Below, in pieces: positions 12,401 through 26,500 of a stretch of DNA of 64,000 nucleotides. The notes beneath the pieces are model-generated. The model did no database searches and was not told the DNA's origin. It saw only the letters and a list, made by a program, of their open reading frames with translations. The stretch's first letter is position 1, and the number at the start of each line of letters is the position of its first letter. The position numbers and the translations under genes were made by a program. The stretch is from Toxotes chatareus (lineage: Eukaryota; Chordata; Actinopteri; Toxotidae): positions 2,611,001 through 2,675,000 of the forward strand of contig CM028897.1 of assembly GCA_016801885.1 (NCBI GenBank), given 5' to 3'.

Positions 12401-15400
12401 CTCTGTCCGACACCTAACCATGGCTTTTTAAAATACTGGTATCGAATGTTCAAACATTTTGCCTTTGTTTGTAATCTGTACTTTATCAGCAACACGCGAT
12501 GCTATGGACCTGACAAGTCAGCGACCTAGCAGACAGCAAAATAGTGATTCCTGTTATTTCACTTTGCTTGTGTGCCATGTCTGGTTTAACACTGAGGTGA
12601 ACCAAGACATCAATAATCTCAGGAGGAGACAGATCTGCAAATCCATAAACTTAGGTAATGAAATCAGGCTGAAACATTATGTGCATCAGTCTTCCTGCTG
12701 AACCCATCTTGTAGTTCCTGGCTTTGTAACATGGCCACTTCGATCATACAGGTGCTGAGATCGCAGGGGTGTGTGGGCAGGGCAGCACAATGAAGATTAA
12801 ATGAGAGTCGCGGTGGGAGAAATGGCTTGTGGTTGCCTTAAAACTTGCAGAAAGTCCTCAGCAGCAGGCCAGAAAATTGTCCTCCCGCTCGAAGAAAGAT
12901 GGCAAGAGAGAAAATGAGGGTTTTCTTTTCCTGTTCCTGTCTAATCACCGGGAGCCAGGGGCCGTGCTTCTGGTATCAGCAGCATTAGAAAAACCTTCTC
13001 AGCTGCATCGCAGACCTCTTTTAGCCAGTCAACACCTAAACCTTGGAACGCTTCCACATCAAGCAGAGCTCTGCCTCAGCTGGAGCTGATCCAAAACCCT
13101 GCACCTATATGTGAACATCACCCCGGGAAAGCTTCTTTTTAAAAACACGAACAAAGAGCAACGCAGTGACGTCACCGGCCCAGGAATAGCTTCTCCTCGT
13201 GGTTATGCGTTTGTGCCAAAAGGGCCTGAAAATGGGCTCGATGCTGACCGGATAAACCCCGCTCCCTCAGGACTAGGCCCAGAGCCTCGCTGTGGTGGGT
13301 GACCATAAATCTACATCCACCCACCCCCTCCACCCCCCCGCCATCTCTTTGCCACAACAACCCCCTCTTCTCCGCTGCACTCCACTCTTGAGTGCTTCTC
13401 TGTCTCTCCAGGCTCTGTGGTAATGAAGTGCTTTATGGCTGCAGAGGACAGGGGGGGACGCAGGGGGCAGGGGGTTAGCCCATAGCTCATTCCCACTGTA
13501 GCGGGGCACACTGGCCAGCAGTGACTGGGCTGATTGAGTAAGTCTGGACAAACCCCTCTGAACTGCCCTCAAACACACACTAATACACATCACCAGACCC
13601 CCAGCAGGGGGGGTACAAGGGGATCTCAGATAACCCGCTCCCTCCTTTAATGATGGCAGCTCCACAAATTATTCCCACTTGATATTGATACTGTTCAGTC
13701 AGGCTGAGCAGGCTGTTCATCCAGAAACCTCCAGCTACCGTCTGGATCCCAACCTGATCCTAAACCATGTTCTTGATGAGGGTTTGGGTTTCGTTTTTCA
13801 TTTGTTGTGTTAAATTATCTGAAGCCCACTGAGACTATAACAGAGATTAAAAGCTACACAACACAAGTAAGCCTGACTCACTGCCCTCAAAGTCAGGAAA
13901 ACATTTTTTTCACCTTGTTAGTTAATTCTTCACGTCATGTTTTTCTTCAGAGAATTAAACACCAAAAATGTATTTTAATATCAAAGTCACAATGAATTTC
14001 ATTCCTACTGAGCTGAAGATTGAGAAAAATGGTATGTAAAGGGTATGTTAGGGTAAACGATTTGTTATCAATATAAAAAAAACGTATATAAGTCTCAACA
14101 TCATACAGTGGTTCATGATTTTAGTGACGACGTTTAGGGAAGGCAGCCTCGGTCAGTCGTGCCACCTCCTTAAGAATCAGAATCTTAGCTTGGTGGTTTT
14201 GAGACACAACGTACGTAAAATCCTGGATCCTGATTCTAGTGGCTGGAAGTTATTAATATTTAAAAAAAAACATTTGTGAACTTCAAAACTATTTTAAAAG
14301 ACTCGCTGCGCCTCATTTCCTGCCCCTTACGTCTGTTTCAGGCAGATAAATGTGAAACAGCAGTGCACTGTGCTGAAAGTGCAGGTGTAGCTATACAGGT
14401 AATACAGGTGTTTCTCTCTGAGCGATAAGTGTTTTGAGCCACTACTACACACCTGAGCCTCCGCTAACACCTCTCCATTTTACAGCGCCCTCCGTCCCTG
14501 CCAAAGTTCTTGGTGGCCAAACGGGCGTCTCCACGCCCCGGCCCTGCGCTCACACTCACGTGGGGAGGTCTCTGAAATGAAAATGCCATTATAAACCATT
14601 TACCAGCCTGCTGAGTTTACATGTCTTACAAGAAAAGGACCGTTTGGAGCGGTTAAGTGTCACATAAATCTTTCAGCAGGCTAATTGAAGTGGTTCCCCC
14701 AATAGGCCACTCTCCACAGCTGCTATTACAAATCGCACAACTGCGGATGGGACGACCAGCTGCAAACCAAATCTTACACCCACTTGATAATGTTGTTAAG
14801 ACACACACATGGTGCTCTGTGGCTTGCTGCTGCTGCTAGTTTGCTCAGACAGCTCCACTGGGAGCGTGCAATGTAGTCGTATGTAAACACAAGTCATCTT
14901 TCAGTGAAACATGCTCTGAGAGGAGGCACGAGCGTGCTCCCCTCTCCCCTCCTTTCTCTCCTCTCCTAGAAATGCAGCTTATTTAAAGCTTATTTGAGCG
15001 GGCAAGCTGAAGAGGAACATATTGTTATTTCCAGCAGCAGCCTGGGGGAGTAGTTGCAGGAGGCGGCAGGGTTACACCTACAATGTGCACCAGCTCACTT
15101 CTGAAAGGTGCTGAGCTACAGCTAGTAGCTGAGGCATCTCCAACAAAGCTGATGAGGACTAGGAGCCGCCAGCTTCATGCTGTTCCACCAGTTACCAGAG
15201 ATCACCTTCCAGCTGACTGGAACAAACCCAGTCCTCGTCTCCAGTCTGCCATCGAAAGAAGAACTTTATGTCTTATATCAGAGCATCAAGTTTAAAACTT
15301 TGCAGGTCCGTTAAACTCTGGAGGGCTTTTTCATGGCTCAGCAATTACCGAGGCCTAAACTGTGACACTTAAACTTGATGTATTCCACCTCCCGCTCTCC

Positions 15401-16220
15401 ATCTTCCCTCCTTCCTGTCCTTCAAAACCTCTCTGTTCCCTGTCCTTCCTATATTCATCTCTCCTTCCCTTTCCCATTACATTTTCTTTCTTCTCTCCCT
15501 GCTTTCCTCTGCCTTTATCTCTCTCTCACTCCCTCTCTCTTTAGTCCTACTTGCCACAGAACCTGTTGATGAAAACCGATAAGTGTTTTTTGATTGTGGG
15601 CCAGAGCTGAGACAGTGGGAGCGAGGAGTGCTGCATTGGATTGTGTCCACTGAAGATTAGTGGGTTTTTCAGGCCCCACAGTCGCACTGATACCAATGAG
15701 AATTCATGTTTCCTGCACCGAAGCCCATTAAGTGTTTCTTTGCACATTTTCAATTAGCACATTAAAAAAAACAGTATTTTTATGTTTGGCTGAGGTGGGG
15801 AAGTTGGTATATTGACAAAAACAAAATGGGACAAAGTACAACAAACAAACTTCATGAGTAAACCATGACGTACTGTACATGAAGCAGGAAACGTCACTCA
15901 TGAGGACTTAACTTGAGCCCCTTTAGCTACGTCATCTGCTTCTGCAGCTGTTTAATGTCTTTATCATTTGCACCACCAGCTCTTTATCGCAAACTCCATG
16001 AATCCTCATTTTCTTTCACTGCTTTTCGGGAAATTCTGTTCAAATTTGCACAACTTTTGGATGGAAACCCGACCAGTGACATCGAGACGATCAAAACAAA
16101 CATTCCCCGATCTAAATCCTGAATCTCCTAACAGACGGCGGCGAGTGCCAGCGGGCAGGTAGCCCCTACACAAACACCGTACGCAGGTGGGAGAGCAGAT
16201 CACGGACGCTTTGATGGCTC

Positions 16221-16243
16221 TTTTTTTTTTTTTTTTTTTTTTT
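16221..16243. repeat. Poly-T run (23 nt)
   Basis: A homopolymer run in cacng2 intron 1. It could be the tail of an old minus-strand retroinsertion, but no element body or target duplication is recognisable. Confidence 0.9.
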
Positions 16244-16984
16244 CAGCTGACACTCTCTAATGTCTGAGTGGTCGTCACCGGGGGGTCCCTCTCTCTCCGC
16301 TGCATGTGGGCCATTCACGGAGTAATAACTGCACCCCACTGTGCCCATCAGGCCTCGCTGCCAAGACCTCCTCAGCAACACCTGGCACCATGGTAACCAA
16401 CACCTGTTCACCTAATTAGAGGGACACTGGAGGGAGAGGAGATGAAGAAGTTAATGAAACGCTAATCTGGTCCAATCAAACGCCCAGGCATCTGCCTCCT
16501 CACCGCAACAGCAGGTCACTGTAATGGCCGCCTTATGGGCGCCTCCCCCGCCACGCCACCTTGAGCGACCTCATCAATACCAAAACTCCACTAAGGGGCT
16601 GCAGATAGAGGAGGGCGGACAGGAGGAGGCGGGAGGGAGGGGAGAGGGAAGCCAGCATGCTGCTTCCTGGATGGACAGAGACGCTGGATGGCGAGGTGTC
16701 AGCCAAATGAACAAGCATTAAGAGATGAGGCTCCCTGTGCACAGCAGTTGGAGCAGCTCCAGGTCGCACCAGCTGCACTGCTCTTGTTTACAAGCCGCCA
16801 CCTGCTGCCGGAGAGGCCTGGTGCTCAGGTCTGAAGAGCATCTCCTGGTCTGAGAGCCACGGCCAGTGAAAAGGATCCACTGACATGAACCGGTCTGACT
16901 CTATCTGTGCTGAGGACGAAAGAAACTGTGAACTGCCTTTACCGTTTTGTGAATTACTAAAAGGTACAGAGCTGCAGCTGATGA

Positions 16985-17400
16985 ACCACAGAAGTCAAAA
17001 CGACATCTTGAAATCACTTACTTTGTCCAGGCAACAATCCAAAAGTCAAAGATGCTCAATTTACTTTAATAAAAGACAAATAAAACCAGAAAATACTCAC
17101 ATGTGAGAAGCTGGAACCATGAACGACTACATATTTTCTGTCTCTGGGTGTTTTGCATCTGTTTGCTGTCCTTTTGTGTTTCTCTTTGTTTTTTTCTGGT
17201 ATTTTTGCGTCTCTTTGTTTTGTTTGTGATGTTTTGTCTCTCTTCACCCTCTCTCATCTCTTTCTAGCCATTTTGTCTCAATCAATTCATACAGAGGTCC
17301 AGAGGTCCTGTGACCTAATCAAAAATCGAGTTGCAGATTACTTTGGTTTCGTTTGACTAACTGATTAACCAACTAATCGTTTCAGCTCTAAAAACTGTAC
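16985..17400. repeat. Copy of the teleost 'GATTAATCGATTAATC' repeat next to cacng2 exon 2
   Basis: The left part carries CTTACTTTGTCCAGGCAACA, CCAAAAGTCAAAGATGCTCA and AAGCTGGAACCATGAACG blocks. The right end carries ACTAACTGATTAACCAACTA and TCGTTTCAGCTCTAAAA, the diagnostic terminal blocks of this family. The middle is replaced by T-rich sequence. The copy ends about 80 bp before the exon 2 acceptor, so it contributes intron sequence near the branch-point region. Confidence 0.6.
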
Positions 17401-17479
17401 GTTTGCGGATGAGCAGTTTGTCTGGTTGGTGTCTTCTTCTTTGGACTCCACTGAACTCTCTCTCTGTTTTTCCCAACAG

Positions 17480-17563
17480 GAAACTTCAAAGGGATGTGTA
17501 AACAGATAGACCACTTTCCTGAGGAAACAGATTACGAAGCGGACCCGTCTGAGTACTTCTTAC
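17480..17563 (+). CDS. cacng2: cacng2 exon 2 (TARP gamma-2 / stargazin)
   Basis: This 84-bp exon has an acceptor TTTCCCAACAG and a donor C/GTGAGT. It encodes the distal part of the large first extracellular loop: NFKGMCKQIDHFPEETDYEA then DPSEYFL, with split codons at both ends (phase 1 in, phase 1 out). The length and the CKQIDHFPE block match the gamma-2 subunit. Gamma-4 and gamma-8 type loops differ strongly here. The cysteine is one of the conserved extracellular-loop cysteines of the claudin-like fold. Exon 1 is outside the window. Confidence 0.95.
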
Positions 17564-20500
17564 GTGAGTACCTCGTGCACATCAGATTGTGATGATCTTT
17601 TGCTGCTCAAGCGTTTCATTTTAGAAGTGACCACAAGGAGGAATCACATCAGGCCTTCCTCCACACGTTCTCTTTGACATTTACTGAGAATATTTTTGAA
17701 ACATGTCCCACTTTTCTCTCTGTCTCAGACTGGAGCGCGGTGCCAGGAACTGCTCTTGGCCCGCGTGTCACTGCTGTCTCTGTCTGCTTTTAGCACGAGG
17801 CCGGCCAACCTCAGCCCTGCCAAGCAGCTCGTCTGTTTTTACTGCTTGGCTGTGTGTAACATAACGTGCAGTGTTACAGTCGGCTGTGTACCCTGTAAAC
17901 ACAGCCCATTGATTTCTGCTCTCTTTTCCTTTGTGCAAGCAGGACAGAGATGCTTGTCGAACTCATTTGCCTGCTAATCCCAAAAATCACAACAATGACT
18001 CGGAGCTCATGATGTACTGTTAGTGTCGTTAGCTCAATACCCTCCTCCTATTGGCCTGTTAATGATATCTGTGAATTACTCCTGTTGACTCCTCTTTGTT
18101 AACACTCCAGTCGTCAAGTCACCACTTCAACAACAAGATGTACTGTATTGTTTTTGACAGATTCTCCTCCTCTGTGAGTAGAATGAACGGTAACAGTCGT
18201 CGGTTTATGTTGCTGGGACAGCGTGGCCAACTGATGCTGGAGACGGCCGTTTCTATGGTCACTGTCACAGTGTAGCAACAGATCCAAGCTAAAAGTGTTG
18301 CTATGGTTACAGCTCTGCTCCACTGTTGTGTGTGATACACAGTAATACAGAAATATGCAGGATATAAATAATGATATCCGGGGAGTGACTAACTGCAAAT
18401 ATTCTCTTTACTGAAACTTAAAATGACTTAAAATGAGGCCCATTGTCTCATAATTTGTCCATGTTTGGAGGGACAACAGTTAAACTGTAGCTTATAGTCC
18501 TGTCGTTCTGGTCCAATCAGTGGGATTTTCCTTTAGCTTTGGACATCTTTTCTCTTGTGAGACAATCTGTTAAAACAGATTTGACAAGGAAACTTTTTGG
18601 AGAGAATCACTGCATTGGTTTGTGGATCAGTTTACATGGACACGTAAAACTGTAATATCACTTTCATTATAATCAGGAACGGTAGTAACAGTGACTGCAT
18701 TTCCCTTTTCTCAGTAACAAGTCGCCTTGTGTGAGGGACTAAAATTTGAAAGTCAATCAGCACATTACAGCTACTAATCACAGCGCTGCTGTGTTGCTGC
18801 GACAGTTTGGGGGTCAGCCAGGGGTCAGCTGGAGGGTGATATCAGTTTGGCCTGCGTCAGCTGAGACACTGGTCCAGGATGAGTTCGTTTGGCACAGGAG
18901 CCGCACAGAAAAGGAGAAGCTGTCGTATTTCTATGCTGTGCGTTCTTAGCTGGCTTGCTAATGTTAGCTGATGGTCTGTCTTACAACAAAAACCAGGTGC
19001 TGATATGATCGATGCAGCAGTTTTACTTCCTGTAATCTTTCCTCTGGCCATGAAAAAAAAAAATCTGAAGCTAATAGTCTTCAGCACTCTGAGTTCGACA
19101 AATCAAGTGAGCATCCTCTAAAATTACAGTCTTTACTTACTGTGACTCCACTGCAGCAAAACAAGGAAACACACCATGGGGATTTTACACTATAAACTAT
19201 AACTATAAACTATATTTTATTTTGGAGGATATCCACACTTTGACTACCCCTGAGTGCCGAAGCCTCATATATGCCTCAAACTTTGTCCTCACTCACAGTG
19301 AAAGTGCAATGGGGAGAAATCTTGAAGTGGAAAGAAGAAGAAGAAGTTTTAGTGTCCATCCTGGCATCTCACTGTTGTTTTAAGACTAAAAAACAGTCCT
19401 TGAGTAACACAACTGATGTAATAAGTAATGCAACTACTGTTGTTGTTGTTGAGTAATTAGTAAAACAGTGTTGTTTTGAGCCCAGTAAGTAATATGCAAT
19501 GAGTAAGTGTCAAACCACATAAACGCACCAATGTCCCGAGTCCATGTTGATGTTCCCTGATGCGGTGCACCCCTCCCTCCTCCCCCTCCTCTCCGCTGCA
19601 GTCGACAGTGGTTTGGAAGTAGAAGTCATAAAGTGTCCGTCTCCTCGTCTCCGTCAGCGGGGACAGTAATTGAGACCTCTCTGAGAGCCGAGCAGTGCGT
19701 GCCAGCGCTGGAGATTAAGCCCAGCCAATTAGGTTGTGTTTGACTTAGCGCTCTGAGCGGTTGTTCCCGTCCGTATGTGCCACAGAGAACCGCTTATGAT
19801 AACAGCTCTGGTAATGATTCTAACAATGCCGGAGCCTCGGCAAAGGCAGATCAGACTTATAACGAGGCATCTCTCAGGCCGGGGATGACAGGGTCGCGGG
19901 GTAGGGGCCCTCGCTCCGGCCCTCGGACCACCGACGCTGGCCCACGCATGTGTGCGAGTGTGTGTTAACCTCTTCCCGGGCTGTGATTGGAGGAGAAGGC
20001 CGCAGTGCTCCCAGTGGCTTGCCAATTAGGACACTCACATCCATAAATATTTCAGCCTCCTTCTTATATAGGTCAGGCCTCTCTCGATCGCTGTCTCTCT
20101 CCCTCTCTCTTCACCCTCACACTCGTAATATTTCATGTCAGGAGTTGCACAGCACCTATTGTCATGTCTCTGGCTACAAAGAGCGCCGTGATGATTCAGA
20201 GCATGAGGCTGTTAAAACGTGTGAGGATGATTTTTACGGGTGCACCAAGAGGTCGTAGGGGACACGGCATCTCGGTGAGCGTCTCCGTATTAAAACCCGG
20301 AGATTGTATTTTTCAATCTGCCCATTCCCATTTCACGGACACACACCTGGCATTTCCATAATCAGGAGTTTCACGGCGCCTCTGGGTGGCCAGAGACAGA
20401 GCGGAGCTGCCTCTGCTCTCATACACAGGCGAGGGAGAGGGGGGGGATAGTTATGCAACAGAGAAAAAATGATGTCACTTCAGGTGAAGGCCCGGCGGAA

Positions 20501-23500
20501 GTGACATCACCGGGGGAGCTCGCCGGCCCAAAATCGAGGGGACACACCGGTGACATCACCAGGCGGCGTAGAGAGGAGGAGGGAGATATTTGGTGCCGTG
20601 GTTGCCGAGCAGAAAACAGACAAATCTGACTATATTCTGCGAAACATGCACCCCCGCTTCATCGCACAAACACACACACACGCACACTGATGTGCTGTCC
20701 TCATGCATACAAACACACCACCTATCAGTAGCTTCTGTGTGTGTGTGTGTCTGTTCCGTGAGTCCCCAGCTCTCCCAATAGCAAAGCAGTTTGCACATCC
20801 ACACGGGGTTATATAAGCCAGCTGAGGCACACTAAAGCGCCAGTGGGTTTTTAGATCATGCCGTGTCGGAGCTCCCATCATCCACTGCTCTACTGGGCGC
20901 TAAGCAGCTGAGAGAGAAGAAAGAGGGGAAGAAAACGCCCAGTTATGCAAGCTACTAATACTAAACTGAAAGACATCAATTCAGTGTAACACAGAGAGAG
21001 GACGATCATGTGAGGGGAGGGGAGAAGAGTGTGTCTGAGTCATATGGATCCAGGCTGCTGTGGGAAATTAACTGTTAGTTACAGGAGGTGTTTTACTTTT
21101 TCTTTGGTTCCAATTTTTTTTAAACTATCAAATCAAATGTTACAGGGCTGAAACGATTAGTCAGATAATCTAAAAGGCCAGCTTAAAGGCTGCGACCTAC
21201 AGTTATGTTAATCATAGATTAATCTGCTTTTTATTTGCCGGATTGATCATCAGTTCAGAAAACAGTGAAAAATGTCCAAGATGTCAGCTACTAAATTAAA
21301 CTGCTGTTATTTTTCCTAAACCCAAATATTTTCAGTTTACAACAGAAACAGAGAAAAACTACAAGTCTTTTTGTTTTAAACATTTAATTAAATTTTTATT
21401 TAATTATGGAAGTTGTTGCTGGTTAATCTTCTGTGCACTGATTAATTATTCAATGGACAAATCAACAAAAATTACCAGCAACAATTCTGAGAATCGATTA
21501 ATCAAACTCATGGTTCCAGCTTCTCTAATGTGAGATTTTGCCACTTTCATTTTTATTTTTTTGTGAAAGCCAGTTAAATATCTTTAGGTTGATATAATAA
21601 ATTTGGCATTTTCTCCAACTCCAGGCCACAACATTTTCCGCTGCTTATTTGCTTGTTTTTACATCAACAGCTGCTTTGTTTGCTCCCACCCAGCAGCCCC
21701 ACTGGAGTCCCCCAGTCACGCACTGTGTCCCAGTTCCACAGTATAGGCCAACACTATAAAGCAGGGACGATAATATAATGTCGATCCTCACACTGTTTTG
21801 GTGGTAAATATTCATGAAACTGGTGTTCAGTATTGTTTGTGAACACGAATGATGCGAAGCACGTCAGTGCGCTGCTGTTTCAGAATGCCATTAGGAATTT
21901 AAAGCATCTATGATCAATATTTTCATCCAAACACTGGATCACCGGTATGTGAAAGAGGTCGCTCATAGTGACGAACCCACGGATAATTATCACCTGACTC
22001 TACAGCTCCCCATTTTAGCCTCTTTCAGCTCACTGTTTCGCTCGCCGACCTGCAGCTTTATTGTTTTGGTTCACTCTCATTACTCACACATCACTGTTTG
22101 TTTTCAGCACAAAAACAGCTCTGAAAAGCCTCAGTCACGACCTGCTCAGCAGCAAACAGCGGACAGACACAGTCAGAGAGCAGCTGGTGAACATGGTGAA
22201 GCATTTAGCAGCTAAAGAGCCAGATATTTCCTTCAGGTGTTGGTAGAGACCAAAGACAGAGCTAAAAGAGAGAGAATACTGGACCGCCGTGAGTAATATT
22301 TTTCAGTTGTGCTATTTATGGTGTGCAATTTGTATCCAGAACTGTTGCAGCACTTTCTGATTTGCACACATTGCCTTATTGAAGGATTAACCCTAAGTAC
22401 ATTTAATTCATAATTTCCCTTTGCGAATATACTGCATACTCAGAATAAATACACAGTATGCAATTACTCACTGTGGCGCGCAGGCAAGTCACTTCACCAT
22501 GTGAATCTATCCATGAAATACAATGCAAAACTAAAAGGCTCCTAATTATCAGGCCTTCAATTAACTTTCTCGGGTGTTTTTGCCCCGAGCCAGCGTTAAT
22601 CCCTGCCTCTGGTGCTCGCATGCGTTGATCTGTGAGTATTCGCTGACATTGATGACAGAAGGGCAGGCCTGTCACAGCCTGTGTCACCCTGGGGCCTCGC
22701 GGCAGACTGGACGCTGGCCTGAACTGGCTTTGGCGTTGCCCGATAAAATCAATGGGTCTGGGGCAGGACACGCGGGGGCCTGTAGGGCAGAGCAGGGAGT
22801 GGCAGCAACCCGGCTTGTCAACCAGTGCACAGTCTCTAGTACCAGTTTGGGTATAAAAGTGTGTGTGAGGAGAGGAGGGGGGGGGGGGCTTTAACAGGAT
22901 CACATGAGCTGAGATGAGGTTGTCAGGAGGGTAGATTGTGTGTTAAATCTTGGCGTTGACGTTAAAGTCCAGCTTGTGACCCTGTGTTTGGTTTAGCAGG
23001 TGTCCCACTTGGTCACGGTGACATTGAGCGTCCTGTTCCTCGAGCAGTATCCAAGGCAACAAATAAGGAATCCATCGACTGATACGTAACACACGCAGAC
23101 ACACAGACATGGACCAATAAATTAAAAGCCAATCATTTTTGTCCTGGTTGACCGAGTGAGTGATAGCACTCTAACTTTATATCTTATTAACGGCGAATAT
23201 AGAGGCAGCACAGCTTGTAAAACACAGAGCTGAGAGAGTGTGTCCTCATATTAAGGAGAGATTAGAAAACACAGGACGAGCAGCGGTGTTCGGCTGTCAC
23301 CAGGGCATCATCAAAAGACGGCTGCACCCTCTCAGTTCAGTTTTACATACTCACATTTATTCATTAGTAGTGAGCCGTAACGGCCTGAAAATTCCCACTG
23401 CTGCGAGAGAAAACGGCAAATTATAGGCTTGTGTCCTTTTTATCTCCAAACATAAAGAAGTAAAGAGTCGGGTTTTGACAGTTCCTGGGCTTTTTATGCA

Positions 23501-26500
23501 ATACACAGTAGAATGAGAAGAGTTTCGGTGTTGGATCCACATGCAATCAAAAGCTAAATGACCCCCAGCTGCTACAACATAAAGAAGAAACAACTGGTGT
23601 ACACAACGTATGGCTCAGTGATAAATCCTGCAGACACACATCATGGAAATGTGCTTTGCGAGCATATTTCTGGGTCACAGACTGCAGAGTAAAGCCTGAC
23701 ATGTTTTATAGGAAGAGATATTGTGTTTTGATTTATTCTTTGGTTTGTCTGCACTGTAGAAGATGGTGAAAATAATTATTTTGCAATTCGATCCTGAGAT
23801 GTTGTTTATGTCCCTTTGTGGTTCACAGATCAGTGGACACACAGGCGATTCAGTGTCACACTGGCCATTAGGAGACCTGCCGAGGCTTCTTATTGGCTTC
23901 AAATAAACCACACGCTGAACAAAGAGTGTGGATTTCATCCTCCATCACTGCCATCAAAAACATGTTAGGAAGGGTTTTAGTGCATGAGGACGCTCGTGCA
24001 CAGACAAGCACATTCAAAGCCTGCTGCTGTGTTCATGATCGTGCCACTGTGCCAGCAAAGGCAGAGAAGAAGAAGACTGCTAGCATGAAAACATGAATAT
24101 GAACCATGCATGATTTTAAATATTCAAAGGGCAGCCATTGCTCCGCAAATGAAGGAAGGAATTCAACAGAAACTTTGCCAGTGCAAAGTATGACTTTAGC
24201 TTTCTAACAGCTGTTTAACAGCTGTTTAAGCCTGAATTTAAAACTCATCTAAACCAGCCCGAGTGAATTAGTTCTGCATTTCTGTCACTGTAGTTTTCAC
24301 ATTTTCACAATGAAATTCCAACAGAAAAGACCATGAACAGCACCGTCCCTGATTCACACCTGGCCAGAGAGAGCGAGACCTTTGTTCCATGGAATTCCAC
24401 ATTTCTCTTTCCCCTCATCATCTCCTGACACACACTTACTAAAATAATAATAATAAAACACTGAATCACACTGTTTTTGCCACTTTTTGTCAGAAACTTC
24501 AAACCAAAACAACAGGATTGGTATTGACTACTGAATCTTTGTAATCGCAGTCATGATATTGACTTTGAAAGAGTAACTTTCTGGAACCACAATAAACAGC
24601 AGCAGCCAGCACAATGAAGGTTCAGCCACTAACTGTGCACGGTGTGTTGTACCTGCTGCTCCCTGTTCAGTGCGTCTCCGTCCAGAGGTGGATGTTCACG
24701 GCAGGTACACGCAGGAGCACAGTGTTCACGGAGGTCCTGAAGATGGTTCACTGTGCTTTGCCAGCTGAGCTCCTCCACAGTTTCAGGTCCTCACACTCCT
24801 CCTTCTCCTTTGCCGCAGCCATCCGAAGCTTTTTCTAGACCTGTTTCAGAACAGAGGCTAAATTTTAATTTTAACAACAGCTGACCTAAACAAAACCACC
24901 CCCATCAGGATACATGCTTTTACCAACCCACAGGGAAAAGGGTGGGACGCAACACTTTAATTATAATAACGATGTCAATATTTTGTCCAGAGATTTGTGT
25001 GTGTGTGCGTTCGTTGCCTTGCGTGTCTTTACCTGCTGATTCCTGTTAGTGATGAGGGCAGACACCTGCATGCAAACTCCATGCTGAGCTTCAGACCCTC
25101 TACCTGACAGCAGGTGCTGCTCGGGACCTGGGATAAACAGAGGTCAGGCTTGTCACTCAGTGCTGCACCTGTACAATCTGACGCTACACAATACATCAGC
25201 CCTAACATAACATATTATATATATTTAGTCTGAGATGTGTTCATTCAGTTACATGTTAATTGTTGAGGTCAAAGTGTTGGTTACACTGGATTAAACTAAG
25301 AGGTGGGTTTTTGTTGTTGTTGTATTGTTTGTTTGTTTGTTTTTAATAATTTGCCCTCCATCATGTAAACTGATTGGACAGGCCTGAGGTTGATGGTTGT
25401 TTGAGGAGCCGGTGCGGCGAAGGCCTCTGGCTCTGGGTCTAGTTCTAGATGCATTTGTCCCTGTAAGACCTGCAGTATCACCCAAAACCTGGTGGGTTTC
25501 ACGGGATAGATACGCCGCCTTACAGCAACAAAGGCTTAACACGCGGTGCATCGCTATGCTGACTAATTTTAAAGTCAGCAAATGTTAGAAAGCGAGACTT
25601 ACGGTGCAGCGTCGAGCTGAATCCGTGACGGACCTGTGACCGGTGTCGGTACCAGAAGCTGCTGGCGACGGTGGAGCCTCAGTCTCACACGGTCCCGGCT
25701 CGGACACCCCATCCTGAAATCCATCATAACGCCGGGTTCACGATCCTCCTGCGTAAAACGCGACCGCGTCTTCCCTCTGAGACGCTGCAGGAAGTTCCGT
25801 CTCTCCACCTGCGCAAATCGCACCTGGGCAGGTTCCTCTTCCTGCCAGGTAAACAGTGGACAGAGATTTTAAGAGAAATGCCCAAAACAGCTAGTTTTCC
25901 CTCGGAATTTACCTTTCAAATGGCCATTTGAGGAAAAAAAAAAAAAAAAGATTAATTTAATCAAGTAACCTACAAGCAGATCAGAAAACCTGATAAAGAT
26001 ACAAAACGGATCATGTACATTTAAACGTTGTGGTGCACAGGTACACTGATTGGTGCCCAGTTGATTCTGATTCTGCTTTTGTATCAAGACAGAAAGAAAC
26101 ACAGGATCTAAGTGGCTTTGACAGAGGGTTCATTGCTGGGGCAGGATCTTCAGTTACAGACTGCTGACATCTGCATTTAGATCTATGGGAAAGACGTCAG
26201 TAAACAGGGTCAGACACTGTGGTCGACAGCGAGTGTTTGATGGACGTGATGCTTGTACATTAGTGTGATTTATGAGGAAAATCAGACATACAAGATTATT
26301 AGACACTGATTCCATGTGGAAAGTGATTTATGAATAAATCTTTATGGTCATTGTTTCATTTAGCCATAATCATGTGACTCTTATATCTTCATAACTCAGA
26401 TCAGAATCTGTGTCAAAGCAGCTCAGTGCGACATTTACTTTCCCCTGATGTGTGATGTTGGCCACGCTAAGCTGTGGCAGCGAGCGCTGTCATGCAGACG

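Larger units (their letters stand above)
1..17479 (+). other. cacng2 intron 1, 3' portion; no gene seen
   Basis: No coding exon is supported here. cacng2 exon 1 (about 70 codons: start, first membrane helix, part of the large extracellular loop) is absent, so it must lie upstream of the window. In mammals this intron is also very long. The stretch holds simple repeats, several teleost interspersed repeats (listed separately) and a CpG-rich patch at about 9460-9660 of unknown role. Open frames here are short and resemble no family I know. Confidence 0.7.

Noticed and set aside
1..17479. cacng2 exon 1 within the window
   Set aside because: No frame with the expected N-terminal helix and SGLWRTCC block followed by a phase-1 donor was found, so it must lie upstream.
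22403..22903. 166-codon minus-strand open frame in cacng2 intron 2
   Set aside because: No recognisable domain, a low-complexity start (PPPPSSPHTH) and no flanking splice or promoter logic. It is best seen as chance openness in a GC-rich patch.
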